DNA from: Solimicrobium silvestre
GTDB lineage: Bacteria > Pseudomonadota > Gammaproteobacteria > Burkholderiales > Burkholderiaceae_D
Assembly (NCBI RefSeq): GCF_002976435.1
Contig: NZ_PUGF01000006.1
Span: forward strand, 124,001-188,000
Direction of reading: 5' to 3'
Length of the DNA: 64,000 nt
The translations under genes were made by a program, and so were the position numbers. Under the pieces are notes generated by a model. The model worked only from the letters and a program-made list of their open reading frames with translations. It did not search any database and was not told where the DNA came from. Shown in pieces: positions 27,337 to 36,734 of the stretch; within the stretch, counting starts at the first letter, position 1; the number at the start of each line of letters is the position of its first letter.

Positions 27337-28425
27337 ATGTTTAGTTTCTTCAAAAAAAAACCAAAAACCGACGAAGTGGCGAACATTCCCGCTTCTGCTC
27401 CACAGCCTGCTTCTCAGCCTGACTCTCAGTCTGCGTCTCAGCCGATTCTTCAGCCAATTCTTCAGCCGCACCCAACCCCTATTTCAACTCCCGATGAAAT
27501 TTTGCCGCCGCCAGAAAGCCATAGTGCAAAACAATCTTGGCTGACTCGCTTAAAAAATGGCTTGTCCAAAACCTCGAATAACCTCACCAGTTTATTTGTT
27601 GGTGCCAAAATTGATGACGATCTGTACGAAGAATTAGAGTCGGCCTTACTGATGTCGGACGCTGGTATGGAAGCTACGTTGTATTTATTGGATGAATTAA
27701 AAAAACAGGTTAAACAGCAAAAACTAACCGATTCCGAACAAGTTAAAACGGCATTAAAAAACATCTTCATCGAACTGCTCGCGCCGTTAGAACGATCATT
27801 AGAATTAGGCCGCCATCAACCGATGGTGATGATGATTGCCGGTGTAAATGGCGCAGGTAAAACTACTACTATCGGCAAACTCGCAAAGCATTTGCAGGCT
27901 CATCATCAATCCGTATTGTTAGCCGCTGGCGACACATTCCGCGCTGCAGCGCGTGAGCAATTAACGGTGTGGGGTGAACGCAATAACGTTACGGTTATTT
28001 CCCAGGAATCTGGCGACCCCGCGGCAGTGGCGTTTGACTCCGTTAACTCTGCCATTGCCAAAGGCATTAACGTCGTCATGGTCGACACTGCCGGTCGTTT
28101 ACCTAGCCAGTTGCACTTGATGGAAGAACTTAAAAAGATCAAACGGGTAGTGACGAAAAGCATGGAAGGCGCACCGCACCAAGTTATATTGGTCATCGAC
28201 GGCAACACCGGGCAAAATGCGTTAGCGCAGGTGAAAGCCTTTGATGATGCGTTGGGTTTAACCGGCTTAGTTATCACCAAATTAGACGGAACAGCCAAAG
28301 GTGGTATTTTGGCGGCAATTGCTAAAACCCGACCAATTCCGGTATATTTTATCGGCGTCGGTGAAAAAATCGAAGACTTGCAACCGTTTAATGCGCGTGA
28401 ATTTGTTGAGGCCTTGCTGGGTTAA
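27337..28425 (+). CDS. ftsY: Signal recognition particle receptor FtsY
   Basis: GTPase that docks SRP-ribosome complexes at the membrane. 362 residues from ATG at 27337; the open frame reaches further upstream but MFSFFKKKPK is the usual FtsY N-terminus. A Pro/Gln/Ser-rich repetitive linker (SQPDSQSASQ, then PILQ twice) spans about residues 22-50, followed by the N domain and the G domain with G1 GVNGAGKTTTIGKLAKH, DTFRAAAREQL, G3 DTAGRLPSQ and G4 TKLDGTAKGG. Leads the run ftsY-GNAT-ftsE-ftsX, a variant of the conserved ftsYEX order. Confidence 0.96.
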   Translation: MFSFFKKKPKTDEVANIPASAPQPASQPDSQSASQPILQPILQPHPTPISTPDEILPPPESHSAKQSWLTRLKNGLSKTSNNLTSLFVGAKIDDDLYEELESALLMSDAGMEATLYLLDELKKQVKQQKLTDSEQVKTALKNIFIELLAPLERSLELGRHQPMVMMIAGVNGAGKTTTIGKLAKHLQAHHQSVLLAAGDTFRAAAREQLTVWGERNNVTVISQESGDPAAVAFDSVNSAIAKGINVVMVDTAGRLPSQLHLMEELKKIKRVVTKSMEGAPHQVILVIDGNTGQNALAQVKAFDDALGLTGLVITKLDGTAKGGILAAIAKTRPIPVYFIGVGEKIEDLQPFNAREFVEALLG

Positions 28426-28432
28426 TTAATTC

Positions 28433-28864
28433 ATGACTAGCCCAGAAATTCAAATCAGCAGCGACAAAGCTAAATTAAATATCGACTTTATTCACGCTGA
28501 ATTGGCGTGCAAATATTGGTCGATCGGTATTCCACGTTCTATAGTAGAAACCGCCATCGCACATTCTTTATGCTTCGGTGTGTATCTGAATGAAAGCCAA
28601 ATCGGTTTTGCGCGCGTCACCAGCGACGTGGCGACCTTTGCTTATTTGTCGGATGTATTTATTCTGGATCAATATCAGGGACAAGGTTATGCGAAGCGTT
28701 TAATATCTGAAATTCAAGCGCATCCGCAGTTACAAGGCTTGCGACGCTGGATGTTAATGACGCAGGATGCGCACAGTTTATATACACAGTTTGGATTTAA
28801 GGCGCTAGCTCATCCTGAGCGTGCGATGGAAAAAAACCAACCCAACATTTATCAAAAACAATGA
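28433..28864 (+). CDS. GNAT-family acetyltransferase
   Basis: 143 residues with the acetyl-CoA-binding loop QYQGQGYAKRL near 82-92 and the C-terminal YTQFGFKAL. It lies eight bases after ftsY and overlaps ftsE by four bases, so it is inserted into the ftsYEX operon. The substrate (small molecule or protein N-terminus) is unknown. Confidence 0.9.
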   Translation: MTSPEIQISSDKAKLNIDFIHAELACKYWSIGIPRSIVETAIAHSLCFGVYLNESQIGFARVTSDVATFAYLSDVFILDQYQGQGYAKRLISEIQAHPQLQGLRRWMLMTQDAHSLYTQFGFKALAHPERAMEKNQPNIYQKQ

Positions 28865-29550
28865 TCGAATTTAAACAGGTCAGCAAACATTTCCCTCCCG
28901 GTATCTCGGCACTATCGGATATTTCATTTTCTATCGGACGTGGTGAACTGGTCTTTTTGGCTGGGCCATCCGGAGCGGGCAAATCCACTATTTTAAAAAT
29001 GATTGCGGCCATGGAACGCCCGAGTAGCGGCCAGGTTTTGGTGAATGGTCAGGATATTACCCGCTTAAAATCGGCCAGCTTGCCTTACTTCCGGCGCAAT
29101 TTAGGTTTGATTTTGCAAGATCACGCGCTGCTGCTGGATCGCACCGTGGTGGCGAATGTAATGTTGCCGTTATTGATTAGCGGCGCATCCCGCGATGACG
29201 CGCTGATGCGTGCAACTACTGCGTTAGAAAAAGTGAATCTAGCCGACAAAGCCGAGGCCTATCCACTGGCCTTATCTGGTGGCGAACAACAACGCGTCGC
29301 CATCGCGCGCGCCATTGTGAACCGGCCGCAGCTTATTTTGGCGGATGAACCGACCGCTTATCTGGATCGAGATAACGCCACACAAGTGATGAATGCGTTA
29401 CAGGCTTTTCAAGCGGCGGGTGTGACCTGTATTATTTCCAGCCACGATGAAGAATTTTTGGGTAGTGCAAGTCGCGTGATTTATTTGAATCAAGGCAAAC
29501 AGAGTCAAACCTGGCAATCCGCAGCAATGGCAACATCGTCAGCAGCCTAA
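28861..29550 (+). CDS. ftsE: Cell-division ATP-binding protein FtsE
   Basis: ATPase of the FtsEX complex, which activates peptidoglycan hydrolases at the division site. 229 residues. Walker [10 protein letters not shown] (35-43), signature [14 protein letters not shown] (about 139-152), Walker B LILADEPT. Translationally coupled to the upstream acetyltransferase by a four-base overlap and followed by ftsX. Confidence 0.96.
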   Translation: MIEFKQVSKHFPPGISALSDISFSIGRGELVFLAGPSGAGKSTILKMIAAMERPSSGQVLVNGQDITRLKSASLPYFRRNLGLILQDHALLLDRTVVANVMLPLLISGASRDDALMRATTALEKVNLADKAEAYPLALSGGEQQRVAIARAIVNRPQLILADEPTAYLDRDNATQVMNALQAFQAAGVTCIISSHDEEFLGSASRVIYLNQGKQSQTWQSAAMATSSAA

Positions 29551-29578
29551 TTCACTTCAAACTATAACAATACTCCTC

Positions 29579-30511
29579 ATGAAAACTTGGTTACGACAAC
29601 ATGCTGCAGCCAGCGTCGATGCAGCAAAACAGATTCTTAGTGCACCGGGCAATTTCTTTTTTAATGTGCTGGTGACGGCGTTTGCCTTGTCCTTGCCGAT
29701 TGCCGGACTGACCTTAATTGAAAATGTACGACCGATTTCCAGCCAGTTGTCCATTGCGCCTGAGTTAAGCCTGTTTTTGAAAACCGACCTGAGCCGCAGC
29801 AATGCCACGGCGTTCGCCGATACCATCAAAAAACTCATTAAAACCACGCCAGCTAAAGTAGTTTTTATCCCGCGTGAAACGGCGCTTGCTGCATTGCAAA
29901 ACAGTTCGGGGTTAGGCGATGTACTGACAACATTAGGCGACAATCCCTTGCCTGATGCTTATGTGCTTAGTTTTGAGGAGCATTTTGAACTGACGACCCA
30001 GCAATCCAGCCCAGAAAAAATCGAAGCCTTAGCAGCACAACTACAAAAACTACCTGAAGTTGATCATGTGCAGATCGATTCCAACTGGATCAAACGTTTG
30101 GCGGCATTAATGCATCTGGCGCAATTTGTTTTGGCAGCGCTGGCCATTGCATTAAGTGTGGTCGTGATTACGGTGGTGTTTAATGCCACCCGCTTGCAAG
30201 TACTGTCGCACCGCGCTGAAATTGTGGTGATTCGCCTGTTAGGTGCAACCAGTCAATACATACGGCGCCCTTATTACTATACCGGTGCCTTATTAGGCTT
30301 AGCCGCTGGTTTAACTGCATTAGCCATTGTTGCTGCCGCATTGCAACCGATGAACCAGGCAATTGTAGAATTTGCCAGTTTGTACGGATCAGAGTTTCAT
30401 TTAACGCCGTTAAACCTCACTTTTAGCGTGTATTTACTGGTTTCAAGCGCCTTATTGGGCTTATTCGGCGCTTTTCTATCCGTACGGCATCAAGTTAAGC
30501 AGCTTAATTAG
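29579..30511 (+). CDS. ftsX: Cell-division membrane protein FtsX
   Basis: Transmembrane half of FtsEX, 310 residues. One N-terminal helix (about 22-45), a periplasmic domain (about 50-175) that recruits amidase activators, and three C-terminal helices (about 182-205, 228-252, 280-302). RLQVLSHRAEIVVIRLLGATSQYIRRPYYY is the conserved cytoplasmic coupling segment. Complete and in the expected position after ftsE. Confidence 0.94.
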   Translation: MKTWLRQHAAASVDAAKQILSAPGNFFFNVLVTAFALSLPIAGLTLIENVRPISSQLSIAPELSLFLKTDLSRSNATAFADTIKKLIKTTPAKVVFIPRETALAALQNSSGLGDVLTTLGDNPLPDAYVLSFEEHFELTTQQSSPEKIEALAAQLQKLPEVDHVQIDSNWIKRLAALMHLAQFVLAALAIALSVVVITVVFNATRLQVLSHRAEIVVIRLLGATSQYIRRPYYYTGALLGLAAGLTALAIVAAALQPMNQAIVEFASLYGSEFHLTPLNLTFSVYLLVSSALLGLFGAFLSVRHQVKQLN

Positions 30512-30607
30512 CGTTTAAGCTGCATCCTTTGCAAATACCCCACTCTTCTTATCTAAAAGTTCAATTAAATTCATTCCGATACAAGTTTTTACAACAAAAC
30601 TAGATCA

Positions 30608-30634
30608 TTAGCACTCATTGCAAGAGAGTGCTAA
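30608..30634 (+). promoter_or_regulatory. CIRCE element (HrcA operator) upstream of rpoH
   Basis: Perfect CIRCE palindrome TTAGCACTC-N9-GAGTGCTAA. A TATAAT (30635-30640) abuts its 3' arm, so bound HrcA would cover the promoter. This implies repression of rpoH by HrcA at normal temperature. Confidence 0.93.
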
Positions 30635-30701
30635 TATAATGGCTGAAGCATTTCTGTTTAGCTTTATTAATTGACAGCAACACTACTGATTGGAACAACG
30701 C

Positions 30702-31598
30702 ATGAACCATTCAACAAACGCATTACCACTTACTTCATCCAACACCGCATTAGCATTGGGCTTTACCGGTACACTCGGTAATATTGATGCCTACATTTCT
30801 GCGGTCAATCGCTTACCAATGCTGACTCACGAAGAAGAAATCAGATTAGCTACGGCCTTGCGCGATGAAAATGATCTGGCTGCAGCGCAACAAATGGTTA
30901 TGTCGCATTTACGTTTAGTGGTTTCCATTGCTCGCGGTTATTTGGGCTACGGCTTGCCGCATGCTGATTTAATCCAAGAAGGCAATATTGGCTTGATGAA
31001 AGCGGTTAAGCGTTTTGACCCTGATCACGGTGTACGTTTGGTTTCTTACGCCATGCATTGGATTAAAGCCGAAATGCATGAATACATTTTAAAAAACTGG
31101 CGCTTGGTGAAAGTTGCTACAACTAAAGCACAACGCAAATTATTCTTTAATTTACGTAGCCACAAGCTCGGTTTTGAAAGCATGACTCAAAGCCAGATTG
31201 ATAACTTGGCCGAAACATTGAATGTAAAACGCGAAGAAGTCATTGAAATGGAAATGCGTTTAGCTGGTCGCGACATGGCCTTAGATGCACCGACCGACGA
31301 TGACGATGATAAATTTGCGCCTATCGCATACTTAGCTAGCGACAACAATGAGCCGACCAAAGTATTGGAAGCGCAGCATTATGATCAGTTGCAAACAGTT
31401 GGTTTGGAAACGGCGTTAGAGAATTTAGATGCGCGTTCACGCCGTATTATCGAAGCACGCTGGTTGGCAAATGACGATGGCAGCGGCGCAACTTTGCATG
31501 ACTTGGCAGCTGAATTCAGTGTTTCTGCTGAGCGGATACGCCAGATTGAAAGCGCAGCTTTGAAGAAAATGAAAGGTAGTTTAGCGGCTTACGCTTGA
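30702..31598 (+). CDS. rpoH: RNA polymerase heat-shock sigma factor (sigma-32)
   Basis: 298 residues. Region 2 is intact (LRLVVSIARGYLGYGLPHADLIQEGNIGLMKAVKRFD, then VRLVSYAMHWIKAEMHEYIL), the RpoH box reads QRKLFFNLRSHK, and region 4 ends with a helix-turn-helix (EFSVSAERIRQIESAALKKMK). I start at the ATG at 30702; an in-frame TTG 12 bases earlier is possible. It directs transcription of chaperone and protease genes after heat shock. The CIRCE element 68 bases upstream of the ATG places it under HrcA as well as RpoH-level control. Confidence 0.96.
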   Translation: MNHSTNALPLTSSNTALALGFTGTLGNIDAYISAVNRLPMLTHEEEIRLATALRDENDLAAAQQMVMSHLRLVVSIARGYLGYGLPHADLIQEGNIGLMKAVKRFDPDHGVRLVSYAMHWIKAEMHEYILKNWRLVKVATTKAQRKLFFNLRSHKLGFESMTQSQIDNLAETLNVKREEVIEMEMRLAGRDMALDAPTDDDDDKFAPIAYLASDNNEPTKVLEAQHYDQLQTVGLETALENLDARSRRIIEARWLANDDGSGATLHDLAAEFSVSAERIRQIESAALKKMKGSLAAYA

Positions 31599-31626
31599 CG
31601 CTAAATCTTAATTTTCAGTTGTAATA

Positions 31627-31652
31627 AAAAAACGCTCTTCGGAGCGTTTTTT
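31627..31652 (+). terminator. Terminator after rpoH
   Basis: Stem ACGCTC/GAGCGT extended by A/T runs on both sides, with a TTCG tetraloop at 31638-31641. Lies 29 bases past the rpoH stop and can act in both directions on the convergent mutarotase gene. Confidence 0.9.
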
Positions 31653-31679
31653 GTTTTCAGCATACCGCAGCATATATTT

Positions 31680-32498
31680 TTAAATAGATCTTGCACTAGG
31701 CTGAACAACCAAGCGCTGACTAGCCCGCCAAGTTGCATCAATTGGCAAACAAATAGGCTCGGCAATCGCAGCAGCTTCCACGCACAACATCCGCTCATAG
31801 CCATTTGGCTCTAAATCCGCCAAGGTACGCCCTAATTCAGCGCCGGGGTTCCAGACAACAGCATCGGCAAATCCATTACTAAACACGGCCAAACGTTGTC
31901 TAGCTTGCTGTACATCCAGTCTGGTTGGTGCATTCATGTAAATGCGATCAACCTGACCATGAATTGTTAGTACTTCATCCATTTCTACGCAATTTTCCAC
32001 GCCGATAACTGAATCACGATAATGCGTACCCTGCAAACCAATTACCCGCACTTGTTCAATATGCTCAACACGTAAATAGGTATGTAGCGCGCAGGTAAAA
32101 GAGAATTCGGTGTTGCCAGTATTGTGGATCGCCAATTCAATTTCCAACTCGGCGCCGGACAACGTAACGGTCAATTCAGCCCAAAATGCGTGCGGCCAGA
32201 TTGCTCGTGTGATTTCGTTATCACGCAATTCAAACACGGCGCGATCAGGATGATCTGATGCGCGTTTATGCCACAACTGGGTGCGGGCAAATCCGTGTTT
32301 GGGTAACAAACCCAAACTGGCGAATTGCGGAAAAATGACAGGAACGCCGCCGCGCAGCGCGGCACCGGCATCGCTAGATGAGGTTTTACTTAGAAATAAC
32401 TGTTCTGGCTGATTAGCCGGAATCCAAGAGATTACCTGCGCACCGTTGTGGGCGATTTGTACCTGAGCCCCATCGGCAGTGCGCAGAGTCGTTATCAT
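31680..32498 (-). CDS. D-hexose-6-phosphate mutarotase
   Basis: Aldose 1-epimerase fold (YeaD group), 272 residues, interconverting alpha and beta hexose 6-phosphates. Conserved segments include LRGGVPVIFPQFA near the start, the catalytic-histidine stretch FSFTCALHTYLRV and VVWNPGAELGRTLADLEPNGYERMLCVEAAAI near the end, which holds the catalytic Glu. Only 13 bases follow the sco gene, but its role is unrelated to the oxidase. Confidence 0.92.
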   Translation of the reverse strand: MITTLRTADGAQVQIAHNGAQVISWIPANQPEQLFLSKTSSSDAGAALRGGVPVIFPQFASLGLLPKHGFARTQLWHKRASDHPDRAVFELRDNEITRAIWPHAFWAELTVTLSGAELEIELAIHNTGNTEFSFTCALHTYLRVEHIEQVRVIGLQGTHYRDSVIGVENCVEMDEVLTIHGQVDRIYMNAPTRLDVQQARQRLAVFSNGFADAVVWNPGAELGRTLADLEPNGYERMLCVEAAAIAEPICLPIDATWRASQRLVVQPSARSI

Positions 32499-32511
32499 CT
32501 TGCTGTACAGA

Positions 32512-33093
32512 TTAATTATTAAGCAGTAGTTTCAAATCATGCGCAATCGGTGCTGGGCCCTGATTAAAGCGCGCGAACAAACGGATATGGCCTTCTTTAT
32601 CAAACACATAGCTACCGGCGCTATGGTCTATGGTGTAGCTGCCAGGCGTTTTACCTGGAACTTTTTCATAGAAAATTTTGAAGTCATCAGCAATTTTTTT
32701 AGTGGCGGACGCGTCGCCAACCAAACCTAAAAAGCGCTTATCAAAGGCAGGCACATATTGCGATAATATTTTTTTGGTATCGCGTTCAGGGTCCAAACTC
32801 ACGAATAACACTTGCACCTGATCTGACAATGGCCCTAACTCTTGCATCACCGTTGACAGTTCTGCCATTGTAGTTGGGCATACATCGGGACATTGGGTAT
32901 AACCAAAAAACATCACAACAACTTTGCCTTTGAAATCAGATAAATGACGCATCTTGCCATTGAAGTCGGGCAGACTAAAATCATTCGCATAGGCCAAACC
33001 AGTCACATCGGTATTTTTAAAATCAGGTTTGGCGTTCTGACTGCATGCGCCAAGAGAAAGCAATAATCCGAAAAGAATAATGAGTTTTTTCAT
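32512..33093 (-). CDS. SCO-family copper-delivery lipoprotein
   Basis: Thioredoxin-like protein that inserts copper into the CuA site of cytochrome c oxidase subunit II. 193 residues. The lipobox LGAC places the lipidated Cys at 17; the copper ligands are Cys68 and Cys72 (CPDVC) and His157 (TIDHSAG). Seven bases downstream of ctaB, the last cytochrome-oxidase-related gene of the long minus-strand run from ctaC. Confidence 0.95.
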   Translation of the reverse strand: MKKLIILFGLLLSLGACSQNAKPDFKNTDVTGLAYANDFSLPDFNGKMRHLSDFKGKVVVMFFGYTQCPDVCPTTMAELSTVMQELGPLSDQVQVLFVSLDPERDTKKILSQYVPAFDKRFLGLVGDASATKKIADDFKIFYEKVPGKTPGSYTIDHSAGSYVFDKEGHIRLFARFNQGPAPIAHDLKLLLNN

Positions 33094-33100
33094 GGGAGTT

Positions 33101-33985
33101 TCAGTATTTAAAATAATGGTCGACTAACAAAGCCGCAAATAATAACGATAGATAAATGATAGAAAAAGTAAAGGTTTTTCTAGCTAATTTATCGCTGTAA
33201 TTTCGATGGATTTGCCAGGCGTAATATAAAAATATGGCGCCTAATAGCATAGCGCTCACCAGATAAATCAGACCACTCATTCGAACCGCAAACGGCAGCG
33301 TGGTAGTGGCGACTAAAGCGATAGTGTACAGCCAGATATGCAAACCGGTAAATTTCATGCCATGAGTAATCGGCAGCATCGGCAAGCCAGATTTGGCGTA
33401 ATCATCGCGACGGTACAAAGCTAATGCCCAGAAGTGCGGCGGGGTCCAGACAAAAATAATTAATACCAATAACCAGGCTTGCATCGGCACGTCATTGGCA
33501 ATCGCAGCCCAACCGAGCGCTGGCGGCATGGCGCCAGATAAGCCGCCAATCACAATATTTTGCGGCGTCGCAGGTTTGAGTAAAACAGTATAAATAACGG
33601 CGTAACCGATGAAGGTGACAAGGGTCAGCCACATGGTGAGCGGATTCACCAGAAAGTATAAAACCAGCATTCCGGCGCCGCCGATGATGGCGGAAAACAC
33701 GCAGATTTGTTTAACCGAAATTTCACCTTGCGCCGATGCACGCCGTGCGGTGCGCGCCATCAATGCATCAATCTCACGTTCCATCAAGCAATTTACCGCA
33801 AAGGCAGCACCGGCCAATAACCAGATACCAATGGAAGCTGCTAGCACGATGTGCCAGTCAGGCATATCCGGGGTAGCTAAAAACATCCCGATCACGGCGC
33901 AAAATACGGCTAATTGCGTCACACGTGGTTTGGTTAAAGCCAGATACTGCGAAAGTCGACTGGGTTGATCGATCATGGTATTCAT
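33101..33985 (-). CDS. ctaB: Protoheme IX farnesyltransferase (heme O synthase)
   Basis: Attaches the farnesyl chain to heme B. 294 residues, about nine transmembrane helices, UbiA superfamily. The prenyl-diphosphate motif reads [18 protein letters not shown]; the second, [12 protein letters not shown]. The N-terminus [24 protein letters not shown] is typical. It supplies heme O to CtaA, encoded 51 bases upstream. Also known as cyoE. Confidence 0.96.
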   Translation of the reverse strand: MNTMIDQPSRLSQYLALTKPRVTQLAVFCAVIGMFLATPDMPDWHIVLAASIGIWLLAGAAFAVNCLMEREIDALMARTARRASAQGEISVKQICVFSAIIGGAGMLVLYFLVNPLTMWLTLVTFIGYAVIYTVLLKPATPQNIVIGGLSGAMPPALGWAAIANDVPMQAWLLVLIIFVWTPPHFWALALYRRDDYAKSGLPMLPITHGMKFTGLHIWLYTIALVATTTLPFAVRMSGLIYLVSAMLLGAIFLYYAWQIHRNYSDKLARKTFTFSIIYLSLLFAALLVDHYFKY

Positions 33986-34036
33986 ACGTTCCTGAGTTTT
34001 ACTTCAATTTTACTAATTAATTTCACTTCAACTTGA

Positions 34037-35110
34037 CTAGCGTCGACGCAGATCCACAGGAATCTGGACTCGATAGTTTAACACGGTCAACAAGCCCAAG
34101 AGCAGCGCAGCGCCGCCGTTATGTAATACGGCTATCCCTAACGGCCAGTTAAATAAAATGTTGGCCAAACCGGTGCAGAACTGCACTAGCAATACCAGCA
34201 TTATCGCTTTTGCGACTTTACTCACGCCCATCATATTGCGCGCCCGAAACGCGACATAGCCGGAACTAATTACCACCAGCAATGCAAAATTTCTGTGTAC
34301 CCAATGGATGGCGGTAAGCGCGGCGAATGACAAGTAATCGCCATTCGCGGTCTTGCCCAATTCACGCCACAGGCTAAAGCCATGTTCAAAATCCATCGGT
34401 GGGATTAACGCGCCCTGACACATCGGATAATCGGTGCAAGCCAGCACCGCGTAGTTAGTACTAACCCAACCTCCGAGTGCGATTTGTATCAGCAAAATCA
34501 ACCACGCCGCACGTGCCAGCCATTTCAGTTTTAAGGCCTCATGTGCAACCCGAATCGGCACAGTTTCAATGCGTGCCGCCAACCATGCCAGCATCACGAG
34601 CAGCCCCATTCCCAATAGCAAATGTGTGGTGACGATAATCGGTTGCAATTTTAAGGTCACCGTCCACATACCAAACGCGCCTTGCAAACAGACAAATAAA
34701 AACAATACCGTGGCGTAGACTGGCGCGCCTTCAAATTGCTTGCGCTTGATCCAGGCAATAATCATTTGCGCCACAATCAGCACGCCTACCGATGCGGCCA
34801 AATAACGATGGATCATTTCCACCCAGGCTTTAAAGTGGGTAACAGGGCCTTCTGGCATAGCGGTTTGCGCTGCACTAATCGCAGCGTGCGAGATGAACGG
34901 ATTCGCCGCGCCATAACATCCAGGCCAATCAGGGCAACCTAAACCGGAATCGGTTAAGCGCGTAAAACCGCCAAACATAATTAAGTCAAAGGTTAAAAAT
35001 AACGTTACTAAAACTAGTTTGCGGTATTTATTAGCGTCGCTGGAAACCCAGACGATAGTAAGCGGCAATGCGGCAACCAATAGCGCGGTCAGAACAATTT
35101 GAATCCACAT
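34037..35110 (-). CDS. ctaA: Heme A synthase (COX15/CtaA family)
   Basis: Oxidises the C8 methyl of heme O to make heme A for the oxidase. 357 residues with eight transmembrane helices in two homologous halves. Conserved heme-binding histidines occur in MIHRYLAASVG, THLLLGM and HWVHRNFALLV, and GGFTRLTDSGLGCPDWPGCYG is the family signature. The start at MWIQIVLTALL leaves a four-base gap after the upstream gene; the longer frame would overlap it by 65 bases and lacks family support. Confidence 0.94.
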   Translation of the reverse strand: MWIQIVLTALLVAALPLTIVWVSSDANKYRKLVLVTLFLTFDLIMFGGFTRLTDSGLGCPDWPGCYGAANPFISHAAISAAQTAMPEGPVTHFKAWVEMIHRYLAASVGVLIVAQMIIAWIKRKQFEGAPVYATVLFLFVCLQGAFGMWTVTLKLQPIIVTTHLLLGMGLLVMLAWLAARIETVPIRVAHEALKLKWLARAAWLILLIQIALGGWVSTNYAVLACTDYPMCQGALIPPMDFEHGFSLWRELGKTANGDYLSFAALTAIHWVHRNFALLVVISSGYVAFRARNMMGVSKVAKAIMLVLLVQFCTGLANILFNWPLGIAVLHNGGAALLLGLLTVLNYRVQIPVDLRRR

Positions 35111-35114
35111 GTTA

Positions 35115-35783
35115 TTAGCCGATGCTGGAAGCTTTGAGTAATTTATCGAGATCTTTTTTGATTTTATACGGATCTGCATCGACGCTGTAACGCATCATCA
35201 AATTACCTAAGGGATCAATTAAATATAAACGATCTTGCATCGTGCTGCCCTGCTCTGCTGGCAACCACGCTTCTACGTTTTTTGCATCGGCACGTAACAC
35301 ATGAGTGCCGTCGTATTCACGCAGCAAACTGGTCTCCATCGGATTTTGATCCGTTATAACTAACACGCGCTCGATTCTATCCATGTCTTTGCCTTGCATT
35401 AAGCGCAGTTGGCGCATATTGAGCAAACTCTTTTTGCATGCAGCCTGACAATCGGAAGCACTCACTTGCAGCATGATCCACTTACCTTTATAGGCATCCA
35501 GTTCTTGCGCGCCAGAGCCTTGCAATTGGCTGTCTAGTTTAGGCATTGGATACAAACGCGGATCAAGCAACGTGCCGTAATTGGTGCGGCCAGTCGGTTT
35601 GATCACATAGTAGGTCAGGTAAGAAAAAAACAGCGGCGACGCGCAAATAGCGATCACCAAATACAATTTCCATCTACCGCGATGAATTTGTTGCGGCGTA
35701 TGTTCATTCGCTGATTTATTCACGGGGTTAGTCATTGTGTCGCTCACTTTTTCGTTCACTTTATTTTCCGCCTTATTTTCCAC
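35115..35783 (-). CDS. Oxidase-operon membrane protein with SCO-like CX3C motif
   Basis: 222 residues from GTG at 35783 (an ATG at 35735 is an alternative, giving 206). A Lys/Asn/Glu-rich cytoplasmic N-terminus, one transmembrane helix (about 39-62, WKLYLVIAICASPLFFSYLTYYVI), then a periplasmic thioredoxin-like domain with Cys-X3-Cys in ASDCQAACKKSL and a C-terminal DRLYLIDPLGNLMMRYSVD resembling SCO/TlpA proteins. The GTG start overlaps the SURF1 gene by 11 bases. The same gene type sits between SURF1 and ctaA in many Burkholderiales, usually unnamed. A copper or thiol role in oxidase assembly is inferred. Confidence 0.75.
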   Translation of the reverse strand: MENKAENKVNEKVSDTMTNPVNKSANEHTPQQIHRGRWKLYLVIAICASPLFFSYLTYYVIKPTGRTNYGTLLDPRLYPMPKLDSQLQGSGAQELDAYKGKWIMLQVSASDCQAACKKSLLNMRQLRLMQGKDMDRIERVLVITDQNPMETSLLREYDGTHVLRADAKNVEAWLPAEQGSTMQDRLYLIDPLGNLMMRYSVDADPYKIKKDLDKLLKASSIG

Positions 35784-36477
35784 GCTTTAAACCTGTCACT
35801 AAATAAAATAATAACGCCATGCCAGCTAATGCCAGCCACTGAAATGCATAGCCGCGATGCCGTTCCGAACCCATTGAAGCACGTGGCCAGTCACGCAACA
35901 AGCCATCTTCCGGGCCTTTAGTTTGCTCGACGATAAACGGATAAGTCGGCAACTTGCTGGCTGCTATAAACGCATTTACTTCCAAATTTTGAATCAGTGC
36001 ATTCGGCTGCAGAGTGGCACTTTGTCCTAATTGTAAAACATGACCGCTATTTGCCTTGAGCGTTCCCTCAATTTGAATTAGGCCTGAAGGTGTTTGGTAC
36101 TTTTTAATTGCAGCTCGATCTAGCGAATTTCTGGGTAGCCAGCCACGGGCAATTAATACATAGCTGGATTGCCCCTGTAGCTTAAACGGCATCATGACTA
36201 CAATGCCAGCCATGCCATTCATGGGTCGGTTATCTAAATATACAGGCCAGTCTTTGACGAATTCGCCCGTCAAAACAACCCGAGTGTATTCTATCTGATT
36301 AATATCTTGCGAGGACGGCAACGGAATTGCTGGCGTATTTTCCCGAGCTAGCAACTTCGCTTCGATGGCCTCTTTTTGATGGGCTCGTTGCGTTTGCCAA
36401 TATGACAGCGAGCATCCTAGCGCAACTAACAGCAGCGTAGCGATGAAAGGAACTAGTCTAAAACGAAAGGTAAGCAT
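35773..36477 (-). CDS. SURF1-family oxidase assembly protein
   Basis: Helps insert heme A into subunit I. 234 residues with the two-helix SURF1 topology: an N-terminal helix (7-27), a large periplasmic domain, and a C-terminal helix (about 209-229, YAFQWLALAGMALLFYLVTG). Conserved blocks are GCSLSYWQTQRAHQKEA, YLDNRPMNGMAGIVVMMPF and the second-helix motif HRGYAFQW. It shares 11 bases with the next gene and is divergent from the small twin-helix gene. Confidence 0.92.
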   Translation of the reverse strand: MLTFRFRLVPFIATLLLVALGCSLSYWQTQRAHQKEAIEAKLLARENTPAIPLPSSQDINQIEYTRVVLTGEFVKDWPVYLDNRPMNGMAGIVVMMPFKLQGQSSYVLIARGWLPRNSLDRAAIKKYQTPSGLIQIEGTLKANSGHVLQLGQSATLQPNALIQNLEVNAFIAASKLPTYPFIVEQTKGPEDGLLRDWPRASMGSERHRGYAFQWLALAGMALLFYLVTGLKRGK

Positions 36478-36497
36478 TACAATAGGAACTCATTCAT

Positions 36498-36719
36498 ATG
36501 CGCAACGCGCCATTAAATAACATGAAAATCTTCGTTGCCATCGCCTTCATTCTCATCATTGCCAGCCTCGGTTCCGCACTGATTTATTTAATGAAGGATA
36601 AGGGGCAAAGTATGCGCACCGTCAAAGCCCTGGCGTTCCGCGTCGGCTTTTCAGTCGCCTTGTTTATTTTGATCCTGATTGCTTATCATTTCGGCTACAT
36701 ACAGCCTACCGGAATTTAA
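36498..36719 (+). CDS. Twin transmembrane protein (DUF2909-like)
   Basis: 73 residues with two hydrophobic helices (about 9-32 and 49-68) joined by the loop MKDKGQSMRTVKALAFRVGF, the signature of the small proteins found next to oxidase genes in betaproteobacteria. It is the only plus-strand gene inside the oxidase locus and is flanked by a terminator. The start at 36498 has a GGAAC ribosome binding site; an internal Met at 36522 has none. Function unknown. Confidence 0.85.
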   Translation: MRNAPLNNMKIFVAIAFILIIASLGSALIYLMKDKGQSMRTVKALAFRVGFSVALFILILIAYHFGYIQPTGI

Positions 36720-36734
36720 TATCTTAACCCAAAC

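Noticed and set aside
30499-30523. Inverted repeat GCAGCTTAA/TTAAGCTGC across the end of ftsX
   Set aside because: It pairs well, but no T-run follows and part lies within the coding sequence, so it is not called a terminator.
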